Positions 35,101 through 44,371 are shown, numbered from the stretch's first letter. The stretch: 64,000 nt of DNA from Bacteroidaceae bacterium (GCA_900769465.1 CAAGGT010000067.1:1-64000); one strand, 5' to 3'. Numbers and translations: made by a program. The notes: a model not told the origin generated them from the sequence alone.

Positions 35101-36135
35101 TCATTTTTTGTTTTTTAGAGCTTCTAGTTCCTTTGTAAGTTCCTTTACCTTCCTGTCCAGCTCGGGCAAACGCTTGAGGTATGCCGATACACGTATGAAT
35201 TCTTTGGCATCCATTGCCGGTGAACCCATGAGTGTGAGGTTGCTTTTTAGGCTGCCCAATGTACCGCATTGTGGGCCCACGGTGGTGTGGTCGCCGATGG
35301 TGCTGTGTCCGGATACACCGGCTTGGCCGCCGAAGATACACCATTCGCCAACTTTCGTGGAGCCTGCGATGCCCGCCTGTGCAGCCATTGCTGTGTGGCA
35401 GCCTATTTCGTCGTTGTGCGCTATCTGTACAAGATTGTCGAGCTTCACGCCGCTGTGGATGGTTGTTGTTCCCATTGTGGCGCGGTCAATGCAGGTATTT
35501 GCACCAATCTCTACATTGTCCTCGATGACAACGATTCCGGTCTGGGGTATCTTGTTGTATCCGTCGGCTGTAGGCGCGAAACCGAACCCGTCGGCTCCAA
35601 TGACACAACCGCTATGCAGGATACAGTCGTTGCCTATGCGGCAATCGTGATATACGGTAACGTGTGCATAAAGCAGGCAGTTGTTGCCTATTCTGGCACC
35701 GTCACCAATTGAAACACCGTCGTGGATATGACAATTGTCGCCAATCTCACAGCCTTCGCCAATGACAACAAATGGGGCAATGTAGCAGTTCTTGCCAATC
35801 TTTGCACTCTCGGCAATTGATGCGAGTGAGCTGATGCCCTGTTTCTTTGGCTTGCTTGCTTCGTACATCATCATTAGGGTAGCAAGGCTCTGGTATGCAT
35901 TGTCCACCTTTATGAGTGTTGCTGCGATTTCGCCTTTCTGCTCGAAATCGCGGTTCACAAGTACAACCGATGATTGTGTGGTATATATATAATCGGTGTA
36001 TTTGGGGTTAGCCAGAAATGACAATGCTCCGGGTGTGCCTTCTTCAATCTTTGCAAAGGTGTACACCTCGGCATTCTCATTGCCTATAACCTCGCCGTTG
36101 ATGAATGAAGCAATCTGTTTTGCCGTAAATTTCAT
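35101..36135 (-). CDS. lpxD: UDP-3-O-acylglucosamine N-acyltransferase
   Basis: A 344-residue LpxD, the third lipid A enzyme. An N-terminal uridine-binding domain ('FTAKQIASFINGEVIGNENA', 'LSFLANPKYTDYIYTTQSS') is followed by hexapeptide repeats such as 'IGNDCILHSGCVIGADGFGF'. The catalytic His is in 'QIAHNDEIG'. A C-terminal helix ends the protein. It heads the lpxD-lpxC/fabZ-lpxA unit; a possible -7 box TATCTTCG is at 36175-36168. Confidence 0.96.
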   Translation of the reverse strand: MKFTAKQIASFINGEVIGNENAEVYTFAKIEEGTPGALSFLANPKYTDYIYTTQSSVVLVNRDFEQKGEIAATLIKVDNAYQSLATLMMMYEASKPKKQGISSLASIAESAKIGKNCYIAPFVVIGEGCEIGDNCHIHDGVSIGDGARIGNNCLLYAHVTVYHDCRIGNDCILHSGCVIGADGFGFAPTADGYNKIPQTGIVVIEDNVEIGANTCIDRATMGTTTIHSGVKLDNLVQIAHNDEIGCHTAMAAQAGIAGSTKVGEWCIFGGQAGVSGHSTIGDHTTVGPQCGTLGSLKSNLTLMGSPAMDAKEFIRVSAYLKRLPELDRKVKELTKELEALKNKK

Positions 36136-36242
36136 ATCCTGTTGGGCTTTTCTTGTTTATATTGATGCGAAGATAGTCATTATGTCCAAATAGCGACTTT
36201 CTATTTTGACAAAAAATGACGGTTCTCCGATGTTTGCCGATA

Positions 36243-37073
36243 TCAGATGATGTTTCTCAGTTTGAGTTCGTTCTCCATCTGCTTCTGATAATCGGCAGCC
36301 TTTTCAGCCGCAACGGTAGCGAAGTTCTCGCTGCTGTCGGCAAAGATGATGGCGCGGCTGGCGTTTACAAGCAATCCGCAGTCGTCGTTCATGCCATATT
36401 TGCATACCTCCTCGAGTGAACCTCCCTGTGCGCCAACGCCGGGAACAAGCAGGAAGTGTGTGGGGACGATGTTACGCACGTTTTCGAACGACTTGCCCTG
36501 TGTGGCACCGACAACGTACATCATGTTCTCGTCGCTTCCCCATTGCTTTGATGTTGCAAGCACTTTCTCAAAGAGCATTGTACCGTTCTCGTCCTTTGTC
36601 AACTGGAAATCGTGTGAACCGGGGTTAGATGTGAGCGCAAGCACAATCACCCAACTGCCTTCGTAAGCAAGGAATGGCTTTACACTGTCCTCGCCCATAT
36701 AAGGAGCAACGGTGATTGAATCGACCTTCATCTCCTCAAAGAATGAACGTGCATAGAGCGAAGATGTGTTGCCGATGTCGCCACGCTTTGCATCGGCAAT
36801 GATGAAGATCTCGGGGTAGTTCTCCTTTATGTAGTTCACGGTCTTTTCAAAGCTTATCCAGCCCTTTACGCCGCCGGCCTCGTAGAATGCAAGGTTTGGC
36901 TTGTAGGCAACGGTGTAGGGTGCTGTTGCATCAATGATAGCTTTGTTGAACTCGAATATAGGGTCCTCGCAACCGAGCAGGTGTGCGGGCAATTTCTTTA
37001 TGTCACTGTCGAGACCTACGCACAAGAATGAGCGCTTCTCCTTAATTTGCTTGATAAGTTCCTGTCTGTTCAT
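36243..37073 (-). CDS. pyrF: Orotidine 5'-phosphate decarboxylase (type 2)
   Basis: 276 residues of the long type-2 PyrF. The catalytic motif is 'IIADAKRGDIGNTS', with 'FLCVGLDSDIKKLP' at the N-terminus and 'FLLVPGVGAQGGSLEEV' for phosphate binding. It makes UMP. It follows prfA by 19 bases. Confidence 0.96.
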   Translation of the reverse strand: MNRQELIKQIKEKRSFLCVGLDSDIKKLPAHLLGCEDPIFEFNKAIIDATAPYTVAYKPNLAFYEAGGVKGWISFEKTVNYIKENYPEIFIIADAKRGDIGNTSSLYARSFFEEMKVDSITVAPYMGEDSVKPFLAYEGSWVIVLALTSNPGSHDFQLTKDENGTMLFEKVLATSKQWGSDENMMYVVGATQGKSFENVRNIVPTHFLLVPGVGAQGGSLEEVCKYGMNDDCGLLVNASRAIIFADSSENFATVAAEKAADYQKQMENELKLRNII

Positions 37074-37092
37074 GGCTGATATGTTTTTTGTT

Positions 37093-38202
37093 TTATAATT
37101 CCTGTTCTTTCATTCTCTCGGCATTCTCGGCAATTATCAGGTGGTCTATGCAGTCCTGAATGTCGCCGTTGACAAATGCGTTCAGGTTATATATGGTGTA
37201 GTTTATACGGTGGTCGGTTATACGTCCTTGCGGATAGTTGTAGGTGCGTATCTTTGCGCTTCGGTCACCTGTCGACACCATTGTCTTGCGTTTGTTGGCT
37301 ATGTCATCGGCATAGCGCTGGTGTTCGCGGTCGTATATGAGTGTGCGCAGACGTGCAAGTGCGCGCTCCTTGTTCTTGGGTTGGTCGCGTGTCTCGGTAC
37401 ACTCAATGAGGATTTCCTCAATCTGGTTTGTCTCGGGGTTGAGCCAGGGGTAGCGCAGGCGCACTCCCGATTCCACCTTGTTCACGTTCTGGCCACCGGC
37501 ACCGCTTGAACGGAAGGTGTCCCACTTGATGGCGCTTTCGGTTATCTCCACGTCAAAGGCTTCGGCCTCGGGCAGGACTGCCACCGATGCTGCCGATGTG
37601 TGTACACGTCCCTGCGTCTCGGTTGCGGGCACACGCTGAACGCGGTGGACGCCCGATTCGTATTTCAATGTTCCGTATACCTTTTCGCCGGTAACGGTGC
37701 AGATGATCTCCTTGTAACCGCCTGATGTTCCTTCGCTGCAGCTTGAGACCTCGAGCCTCCAACCCTTGCTCTCGCAATATTTGGTGTACATACGAAAAAG
37801 GTCGCCGGCAAAGATTGCAGCCTCGTCGCCACCTGTTCCGCCACGTATCTCAAGGATGGCGTTCTTGTCGTCCTGCGGGTCGGCAGGGATGAGCAGGAGC
37901 TTGATCTCTTCCTCGGTCGCAGGAATCTCCTTTTCACAGGTGTCAATCTCCTCGCGTGCCATCTCGCGCAACTCGGGGTCGCTTTCATTGGCAAGCAGGT
38001 CCTTGGCCTCGGCAAGGGTGGTGAGCAGGTTGACGTAGCGCTTGCGCGCATCGAGTATCTGCTCCAGTTCGCGATATTCCTTGTTGAGCCTTACATAACG
38101 TTTCATATCGGCGACAACCGAAGGGTCGGTTATGAGTGTCGACACCTCCTGGAATCTCGCTTCAAGGTCGTTGAGTTTGCCCAGCAGTGAATTGTTCTCC
38201 AT
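37093..38202 (-). CDS. prfA: Peptide chain release factor 1
   Basis: 369 residues from the Met at 38202 (an ATG three codons earlier is possible). The GGQ motif that triggers hydrolysis is in 'RSSGAGGQNVNKVESG' (about 235). The overall pattern ('AAIFAGDLFRMYTKYCESKGW', 'RITDHRINYTIYNL') is that of RF1, which reads UAA and UAG. There is no RF2-type programmed frameshift. It lies between purM and pyrF. Confidence 0.95.
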   Translation of the reverse strand: MENNSLLGKLNDLEARFQEVSTLITDPSVVADMKRYVRLNKEYRELEQILDARKRYVNLLTTLAEAKDLLANESDPELREMAREEIDTCEKEIPATEEEIKLLLIPADPQDDKNAILEIRGGTGGDEAAIFAGDLFRMYTKYCESKGWRLEVSSCSEGTSGGYKEIICTVTGEKVYGTLKYESGVHRVQRVPATETQGRVHTSAASVAVLPEAEAFDVEITESAIKWDTFRSSGAGGQNVNKVESGVRLRYPWLNPETNQIEEILIECTETRDQPKNKERALARLRTLIYDREHQRYADDIANKRKTMVSTGDRSAKIRTYNYPQGRITDHRINYTIYNLNAFVNGDIQDCIDHLIIAENAERMKEQEL

Positions 38203-38215
38203 TATCGTCATAATA

Positions 38216-38240
38216 TATGCCTTGCGCGGGGCAAGGCATA
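38216..38240 (-). other. Hairpin between purM and prfA
   Basis: A perfect 10-bp stem TATGCCTTGC / GCAAGGCATA with a 5-base loop, just after purM and 13 bases before the prfA start. No T-run follows on either strand, so it is not an ordinary terminator; it could slow transcription or mask the prfA ribosome site. Confidence 0.6.
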
Positions 38241-38243
38241 AGA

Positions 38244-39410
38244 TTAATATTTGAAAGTGCCGTAGGGGCTTTCTATTATCAACTCGTTGTGGTCACATTC
38301 CTCTACGCGGCCGATAATCTGTGCATCCACTCCAAAGCTCTTGCTGATGGCGATGATTTCCTCGGCGTGCTCGGGCTTGACATATACCTCGAGACGGTGT
38401 CCCATGTTGAAGACCTTGTACATCTCGGCCCAGTCGGTCCCGCTCTGCTCCTTGATGGCCTTGAACAGCGGTGGAATGGGGAAGAGGTTGTCCTTGATGA
38501 CCTTCTTGTTCTCTACAAAGTGCATTACTTTTGTCTGTGCGCCACCGGAGCAGTGTACCATTCCGTGAATCTCGGGACGCAAGGCATCGAGAATCTTCTT
38601 TACGATTGGCGCGTATGTGCGTGTGGGTGACAATACCAGTTTACCGGCATCCAGTGGAGAGCCTTCGACCTCGTCGGTGAGCTTGAGGCCACCGGAGTAG
38701 ATGAGTTCTTCGGGAACTCCCTTGTCATAGCTCTCGGGGTACTTCTGGGCAAGGTACTTGCTGAACACATCGTGACGTGCCGAGGTAAGGCCGTTGCTGC
38801 CCATACCGCCGTTGTACTCCTTTTCGTATGTGGCCTGGCCGTATGATGCAAGACCTACGATCACATCGCCACCGGCAATGTTGGCGTTGTCGATGACATC
38901 GCTGCGCTTCATTCGGCAGGTTACGGTGCTATCGACAATGATTGTGCGTACCAGGTCGCCCACGTCTGCGGTCTCGCCGCCTGTGGCGTATACTCCGACA
39001 CCCATCTCACGCAGTTCGGCAAGCAGTTCGTCGGTACCGTTGATTATTGCCGAAATAACCTCGCCCGGAATGAGCAGCTTGTTGCGGCCAATGGTTGATG
39101 ACACAAGGATGTTGTCTGTAGCACCAACGCAGAGAAGGTCGTCGATGTTCATTATCAATGCATCCTGTGCAATGCCTTTCCATACACCCAGGTCACCGGT
39201 CTCCTTCCAGTACAGGTAGGCCAATGATGATTTTGTACCCGCACCGTCGGCGTGCATTATGTTGCAGTATTCGGGGTCACCTCCAAGAATGTCGGGGATG
39301 ATTTTGCAGAATGCTTTGGGATAAAGGCCCTTGTCAATGTTCTTGATTGCGTTGTGAACATCCTCCTTTGACGCGGAAACTCCGCGTAGCATATATCTTT
39401 GGTCGCTCAT
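38244..39410 (-). CDS. purM: Phosphoribosylformylglycinamidine cyclo-ligase (AIR synthase)
   Basis: 388 residues from the Met at 39410. A frame from 39443 would start upstream of the predicted transcription start, so it is rejected. 'MHADGAGTKSSLAYLYW' and 'GIAQDALIMNIDDLLCVGAT' are the PurM ATP-binding region, 'YATGGETADVGDLVRTI' and 'GLASYGQATYEKEYNGGMGSN' follow. It is the divergent Bacteroidetes form, longer than E. coli PurM. It leads purM-prfA-pyrF. Confidence 0.88.
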   Translation of the reverse strand: MSDQRYMLRGVSASKEDVHNAIKNIDKGLYPKAFCKIIPDILGGDPEYCNIMHADGAGTKSSLAYLYWKETGDLGVWKGIAQDALIMNIDDLLCVGATDNILVSSTIGRNKLLIPGEVISAIINGTDELLAELREMGVGVYATGGETADVGDLVRTIIVDSTVTCRMKRSDVIDNANIAGGDVIVGLASYGQATYEKEYNGGMGSNGLTSARHDVFSKYLAQKYPESYDKGVPEELIYSGGLKLTDEVEGSPLDAGKLVLSPTRTYAPIVKKILDALRPEIHGMVHCSGGAQTKVMHFVENKKVIKDNLFPIPPLFKAIKEQSGTDWAEMYKVFNMGHRLEVYVKPEHAEEIIAISKSFGVDAQIIGRVEECDHNELIIESPYGTFKY

Positions 39411-39440
39411 CTTTAATAATGTTTTAGTGTATTTATTGTG

Positions 39441-39471
39441 CAAAGATAATATTTAGCACGCGAAAAACAAA
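39441..39471 (-). promoter_or_regulatory. Promoter of purM
   Basis: On the minus strand TTTG (39471-39468), a 19-base spacer and TATCTTTG (39448-39441). This is an ideal Bacteroidales promoter 31 bases before the purM ATG. Confidence 0.85.
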
Positions 39472-39972
39472 TAAAAAACGGATATTTCCAAGCTCTGTTG
39501 CGCTGTGTGCCGACAAACCTGTGCGACCGCCCGGCAATAACAAAATTGCACGACGAAAAAAATGGATTTTGACATTTTGTTATTTGTAACTTTTTCTACG
39601 TTTTTTTAATGATTGTTTCGACGAATGGTGGTTATTGTCTTTACTGTTGCGGGGGTGTGTCGTTTTTATGGTGTTATTTTGTATAGTATTTGACTTTTGT
39701 TGCTGTTGTTTCTGGAAAATTGGCACTCTGTATTTCAAAATATAATAGTTTTTTTCTATATTTGCGGTTGCTTCCGCGAGAATGCGTTTTTGGCAATGTG
39801 TCATATTGCCTTGTCCGGCGTTATGGCTTGACAAATGACAGCCTACAGGTGCCGCAGTCGCATCTTGTGTGGAATGCGTGCCATCACCCCTCCGGCTTGC
39901 CGGTGGAAGGTGGTTTGGGGCGGTTTGCCCCGCAATACGGGAATAATTTTTAATTTTTAATTTTTTATTTTT
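39472..39972 (+). other. Non-coding region with long structured leader of the POT gene
   Basis: About 500 bases without a credible gene. TTTC (39733-39736), a 20-base spacer and TATATTTG (39757-39764) form a likely promoter, giving a leader of about 200 bases before the POT start. The leader holds stems GGCAAT / ATTGCC (near 39792-39810), CCGGC / GCCGG and GGGGC / GCCCC (near 39895-39935), then an AT-rich stretch before the ATG. No known riboswitch is recognised. Open frames here look like random sequence. Confidence 0.55.
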
Positions 39973-41526
39973 ATGTTTAACGGACATCCTAAAGGTTTAT
40001 GGGCATTGGCCCTTGCCAACACAGGTGAGCGTTTCGGCTACTACACCATGTTGGCTGTGTTCCTGTTCTTCTTGCAGGACAACTTCGGTTTCTCTATGGG
40101 AACCTCCAGTACAATCCAGGCGACATTCCTGGGTGTGGTTTATTTTGTACCTCTTTTCGGCGGTATGCTTGCCGACAAGTTCGGCTTCGGTAAGATGGTA
40201 ACAACCGGTATCTTCGTAATGTTCTTGGGTTACCTGTTGCTTGCTTTGCCACTCGGTGCAGGAAGCGTAGCTCTTGGAGTGATGGCGCTTGCATTGCTTT
40301 TCGTGTGTGTGGGTACAGGTCTTTTCAAGGGTAACCTGCAGGTTCTTGTAGGTAATCTCTATGACGACCCCAAGTATTCGGCAAAGCGCGACGAGGGTTT
40401 CAGCATCTTCTACATGGCAATCAACATCGGTTCAATGTTTGCAGCAGCTGCCGCTCTTGGCATTATGGCATGGGTGCAGGCCGATTACAATGTAAGCAAG
40501 GCCGACTCTTACCACTTTGCATTTGCTGTGGCTTGTATCTCATTGATCGTGTCAATCATCATCTATTACGCTTTCCGTGGTACATTTGCTCACGCTGACC
40601 GTGCCAAGGCTGTTGTAAAGGGTGCTACTGATGTTGTAGAGGAGGAGTTGACCCCTGCACAGACAAAGGAGAGAATCATCTGCCTTTGCCTTGTGTTCGC
40701 AGTGGTTATCTTCTTCTGGATGGCTTTCCACCAGAACGGTATCACAATGAACCAGTTCGCACGTGAATACACCGCTACATCGGAGAGCGGCTTTATGAGC
40801 CTCTTCTTGAGCAAGTCTTTCAGCTTCACCGATATGAGAAGCATCTGGAACCTTGTGGCTGTTATCCTTTTGGTATACGGTATCCTCAACATCTTCCAGT
40901 CAAAGACTGTAAAGGGTAAGGCAATTGCTGCGGCCCTCTTCCTTGCTTCAGGCGGTCTTTTGGTTTACCGCGCAATGAACATAACAGGTTCGGTTGACGT
41001 TGAAGCTCCTATCTTCCAGCAGTTCAACCCCTGCTTTGTGGTAGCGTTGACTCCTATCGTGATGCTTGTTTTCAGCTCGCTTGCAAAGAAGGGCAAAGAG
41101 CCTTCTTCACCAATGAAGATTGGTCTTGGTATGCTTGTTGCTGCTGCGGCATTCGTTGTTCTTCTGGTTGGCTCTTGGGGTCTTCCCATCCAGGCCGAGC
41201 AGTTGGCAAATGTTGAGGCAGGCACAGCTGCATTGGTATCTCCAAACTGGCTCATCAGTACATACCTTGTGTTGACTGTTGCCGAGCTTCTGCTCTCGCC
41301 AATCGGTATCTCTTTCGTGAGCAAGGTGGCTCCTCCAAAGTACAAAGGTATGATGATGGGTGGATGGTTTGTTGCTACTGCCATCGGTAACTTCCTCATC
41401 TCAATCCCGGGCCTCCTTTGGGGCAATACTGAGCTTTACGTGGTATGGGGCGTGCTCATCGCAATCTGCCTTGTATCGGCTCTCTTCATCTTCTCAATCC
41501 TCAAGCGTCTTGAGAAGGTGGCTTAA
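39973..41526 (+). CDS. POT-family proton-coupled peptide transporter
   Basis: 517 residues and about 12-14 membrane segments. The family signature is near the N-terminus: 'LANTGERFGYYTMLAVFLFFL' in place of the usual ExxERFxYY, with Asn instead of the first Glu. 'FGGMLADKFGFGKMV' is the cytoplasmic loop and 'FKGNLQVLVGNLY' the segment before the second signature; the C-terminal half keeps 'GMMMGGWFVATAIGNFL'. It imports di- and tripeptides. It is monocistronic with a strong terminator at 41554. Confidence 0.92.
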   Translation: MFNGHPKGLWALALANTGERFGYYTMLAVFLFFLQDNFGFSMGTSSTIQATFLGVVYFVPLFGGMLADKFGFGKMVTTGIFVMFLGYLLLALPLGAGSVALGVMALALLFVCVGTGLFKGNLQVLVGNLYDDPKYSAKRDEGFSIFYMAINIGSMFAAAAALGIMAWVQADYNVSKADSYHFAFAVACISLIVSIIIYYAFRGTFAHADRAKAVVKGATDVVEEELTPAQTKERIICLCLVFAVVIFFWMAFHQNGITMNQFAREYTATSESGFMSLFLSKSFSFTDMRSIWNLVAVILLVYGILNIFQSKTVKGKAIAAALFLASGGLLVYRAMNITGSVDVEAPIFQQFNPCFVVALTPIVMLVFSSLAKKGKEPSSPMKIGLGMLVAAAAFVVLLVGSWGLPIQAEQLANVEAGTAALVSPNWLISTYLVLTVAELLLSPIGISFVSKVAPPKYKGMMMGGWFVATAIGNFLISIPGLLWGNTELYVVWGVLIAICLVSALFIFSILKRLEKVA

Positions 41527-41553
41527 TGCCGACATAATCAAATGATTACATAT

Positions 41554-41587
41554 GAAGAGACAGGCAAGCGCCTGTCTCTTCTTTTTT
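41554..41587 (+). terminator. Terminator after POT gene
   Basis: Perfect 12-bp stem GAAGAGACAGGC / GCCTGTCTCTTC, AAGC loop, followed by six T. Confidence 0.93.
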
Positions 41588-41679
41588 GTGCCCGTATGTG
41601 TAGTTTTCAAAAAAAATGTTATAAAAGTTGCTTTTAAAATTTAAATGCATAAATTTGTAACCATAACATCCAGGATGGT

Positions 41680-42654
41680 ATGGTTTATGTGACATTGCCA
41701 ACGGAAAAACAGTACCGCCGATTGCCGTTCTATCTGGCTATGGAGGAGTACATTGCACGGGAGTTGCCCGCGCAAGACTATTTTTTCATCTGGCAGGTTG
41801 AACCAACCGTCATCTTCGGGCGCAACCAGCTTGTCGACAGCGAGGTCGACACGGCTTTCTGCCGCGCCAACAACATACGTTTCTATCGCAGAAAGAGCGG
41901 AGGCGGCTGTGTCTTTGCCGACAGGAGCAACCTGATGCTCTCCTACATTACTCCAACGACAAACGTCAATTTCACTTTCAACCGTTATATGCTGATGGTT
42001 GAGGATGCGTTGCAACGGCTTGGTGTGGATGCCAGGACATCGGGGCGCAATGACATTCTTGTCGACGGGCGCAAGGTCTCGGGCAATGCCTTCTACCATC
42101 TGCCGGGCCGTAGCATAGTACACGGGACAATGCTCTATGACACGAATCTCGACTATATGCTCAATGCCACTACACCCTCTGAAACCAAATTGCACAGCAA
42201 GGGGGTGGAGTCAGTGAGGCAGCATATAACCACGCTCTGCAAATATATAACCCTGACCATTGATGAATTGAAGGCGCATCTCCGCTCTGTCCTTTGCAAT
42301 GAGGAGATACTCCTGTCCGATGCCGACATCGCTGCCATTGAACAGATTGAACAGGAGTATTACGACGACAGTTTCATATATGGCAACAACCCTGCCGCAT
42401 CACTCACAAGAGTGGAACGCATTGAGGGGGTGGGCGAGTTCCACGTGTCGGTCGATATAAAGGAGAACCGTATACGGAAAGTGTCGCTTGCCGGTGATTT
42501 CTTCATCACAGGCGACGTGGATTCTATGTTGCTGGACAGGCTCAAAGGAGTGGAGTATACGGCGCAGACCATTGAGGCTGCTCTCGACGGCGTGGACACA
42601 TCATCGGTGATTATGAACCTCACAAATGAACAACTTATAAACCTATTAATATAA
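41680..42654 (+). CDS. lplA: Lipoate-protein ligase A family
   Basis: 324 residues. The lipoate-ligase motif 'RRKSGGGCVFAD' (about 68-79), 'GRNDILVDGRKVSGNAFY' with the adenylate-binding Lys, and 'HGTMLYDTNLDYM' are present. The C-terminal accessory domain seen in LplA follows ('VERIEGVGEFHVSVDIKENRI'). It attaches lipoate to carrier domains; the gene stands 7 bases before gcvT, so GcvH is the probable substrate. A -7 box TAAATTTG is at 41650-41657. Confidence 0.9.
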   Translation: MVYVTLPTEKQYRRLPFYLAMEEYIARELPAQDYFFIWQVEPTVIFGRNQLVDSEVDTAFCRANNIRFYRRKSGGGCVFADRSNLMLSYITPTTNVNFTFNRYMLMVEDALQRLGVDARTSGRNDILVDGRKVSGNAFYHLPGRSIVHGTMLYDTNLDYMLNATTPSETKLHSKGVESVRQHITTLCKYITLTIDELKAHLRSVLCNEEILLSDADIAAIEQIEQEYYDDSFIYGNNPAASLTRVERIEGVGEFHVSVDIKENRIRKVSLAGDFFITGDVDSMLLDRLKGVEYTAQTIEAALDGVDTSSVIMNLTNEQLINLLI

Positions 42655-42661
42655 CTGACCT

Positions 42662-43750
42662 ATGGAGAATAAAAGAACCTGTCTTTATGACAAACACGTT
42701 GCATTGGGGGCGCTGATAAGCCCGTTCGGAGGTTTTGATATGCCTATTCAGTACAGCAACATTGTTGACGAACATAATGCGGTTCGCCAGGCTTGTGGCA
42801 TCTTTGACGTGTCGCATATGGGTGAGGTGCAGGTGACCGGCCCCGAGAGTGAAAAATTTGTGAACCACATATTCACTAACGACGTTACGGCAGCCCCCGA
42901 CGGCAAGATATATTATGGTATGATGTGTCACCCCACAGGTGGTGTGGTGGATGACCTGCTGGTGTACAAGATGGCACCACAACGCTATTTCCTTGTAATC
43001 AATGCTTCGAACATTGACAAGGATGTGGCTTGGATAACAGAGCACGCAAAGGCTTTTGATGTTGTTGTGGAACACCAGAGCGATATGTATGGCGAGGTGG
43101 CCGTGCAGGGCCCGAAGACTGAGGAGATTGTAGAGCGCGTGCTTGGCATTCCTTGCAAGGATTTGGCTTTCTACACCTGCAAGGAGGTTGAATACAACGG
43201 TGAGACAATCATTATAAGCCGCACTGGTTATACAGGCGAGGATGGCTTTGAACTCTATGGTTCGCACGCATTCACCAATGAGGTGTGGGACAAGCTGCTT
43301 GCAAGCGGAGAGGTGAAGCCTTGCGGCTTGGGATGCCGCGATACGTTGCGTTTTGAGGTCGGTTTGCCACTGTATGGCGATGAACTGACAGATGAGATTA
43401 CTCCGCTAGAGGCCGGTTTGGGTATCTTTGTGAAACTGGACAAGGATTTCATTGGCAAAGAGGCGTTGGCAGCACAAAAGGCCGAGGGCTTGAAACGCAA
43501 GATCGTGGGCATTGAACTCAAGGACAAGGCCATTCCACGTCATGGCTACGAGGTGGAGGCCGACGGCAAGGTTGTGGGTGTTGTCACCACAGGATACAAC
43601 TCAATTTCCACAGGCAAGAGTGTATGTATGGCAATGGTGGATATGGACTATGCAAAGCTTGACACCGAGGTGGCAGTACGCATACGCAAGAAGGTATTCC
43701 CCGGTGTGGTGACAAAAAAACGCTTCTACGACAAGAACTACAAGAAATAA
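42662..43750 (+). CDS. gcvT: Glycine cleavage system T protein
   Basis: A 362-residue aminomethyltransferase. 'YDKHVALGALISPFGGFDMPIQ' and 'GIFDVSHMGEVQVTGP' are N-terminal folate-binding blocks; 'SRTGYTGEDGFELY' and 'CRDTLRFEVGLPLYGDEL' are further family blocks. It moves the one-carbon unit from H protein to tetrahydrofolate with release of ammonia. Second in the lplA-gcvT-gcvH-gcvPA-gcvPB cluster. Confidence 0.97.
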   Translation: MENKRTCLYDKHVALGALISPFGGFDMPIQYSNIVDEHNAVRQACGIFDVSHMGEVQVTGPESEKFVNHIFTNDVTAAPDGKIYYGMMCHPTGGVVDDLLVYKMAPQRYFLVINASNIDKDVAWITEHAKAFDVVVEHQSDMYGEVAVQGPKTEEIVERVLGIPCKDLAFYTCKEVEYNGETIIISRTGYTGEDGFELYGSHAFTNEVWDKLLASGEVKPCGLGCRDTLRFEVGLPLYGDELTDEITPLEAGLGIFVKLDKDFIGKEALAAQKAEGLKRKIVGIELKDKAIPRHGYEVEADGKVVGVVTTGYNSISTGKSVCMAMVDMDYAKLDTEVAVRIRKKVFPGVVTKKRFYDKNYKK

Positions 43751-43791
43751 AACTTAAAACTTAATAACTAACCAATAAAAACAAACTGATT

Positions 43792-44172
43792 ATGAGTACA
43801 ATTCTGGAAGGACTCCGTTATGCCGAGTCACACGAGTATGTAAAGGTAGAGGGTGAATATGGCTATGTAGGTATTACAGACTATGCACAGCACGAACTTG
43901 GTAATGTTGTTTATGTTGATATGCCCGAGGTTGATGACGAAGTGACTGCGGGTGAGGATTTCGGTGCTGTGGAGAGCGTGAAGGCTGCCAGTGACCTCAT
44001 TTCACCGGTGAGCGGTGTCGTGGTTGAGGTTAACGAGGCTTTGAACGACAGCCCAGAGCTTGTGAATAGCGACCCGTATGAAAACTGGATTATCAAGGTT
44101 AAACTGTCCGATCCCACCGAGATTGATGCTTTGATGGATGCGGAGGGTTACAAAGCTGCTATCGGTGAATGA
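43792..44172 (+). CDS. gcvH: Glycine cleavage system H protein
   Basis: A 126-residue lipoyl carrier. The lipoylated Lys is in 'GAVESVKAASDLISPVSG' (about 64), preceded by 'GITDYAQHELGNVVYVDMPE'. It shuttles the aminomethyl intermediate between P, T and L proteins. A 41-base gap separates it from gcvT; a long copy of the interspersed hairpin repeat starts 12 bases after its stop. Confidence 0.97.
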   Translation: MSTILEGLRYAESHEYVKVEGEYGYVGITDYAQHELGNVVYVDMPEVDDEVTAGEDFGAVESVKAASDLISPVSGVVVEVNEALNDSPELVNSDPYENWIIKVKLSDPTEIDALMDAEGYKAAIGE

Positions 44173-44184
44173 TTTTTGAAATGG

Positions 44185-44371
44185 CTAAAAAGCGAACCTT
44201 TGCGTTACGCTTGCCCGTAAAGCCTTCATTTACCTCTAGTAAATTAACCTACAAAAGTAGCTTTTCCTCCTCGCTGCTCGGCATAGAATGCAAGCACTCT
44301 CTGCTCTCGCATGCAGCGTCGGTTGCGGGCTTACGGGCTGCGCAAGCCTTGATATTCATCTTTTTATTCAT
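44185..44371 (+). repeat. Interspersed structured repeat, copy 2 (expanded)
   Basis: Starts CTAAAAAGCG 12 bases after the gcvH stop and ends CTTTTTATTCAT. Its middle arms are CCCGTAAAGCC / GGGCTTACGGG with GCTTG / GCAAGC outside and ATTTAC / GTAAAT at the first apex. Compared with the other copies it has about 75 extra bases (near 44249-44322) that form their own CGCTGC / GCAGCG hairpin. It lies inside the gcv cluster, so a complete terminator would cut gcvP off from gcvTH. Confidence 0.82.

Noticed and set aside
39580..39987. A 135-residue minus-strand frame and an 87-residue plus-strand frame (39690-39953) in the purM-POT gap
   Set aside because: Composition is low-complexity (Lys/Asn/Gln/His-rich), no domain is recognisable, and both overlap a clear promoter and hairpin-rich leader of the POT gene.
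41527..41679. Glycine riboswitch upstream of the gcv cluster
   Set aside because: The interval before lplA is short and AT-rich with no tandem aptamer pattern.
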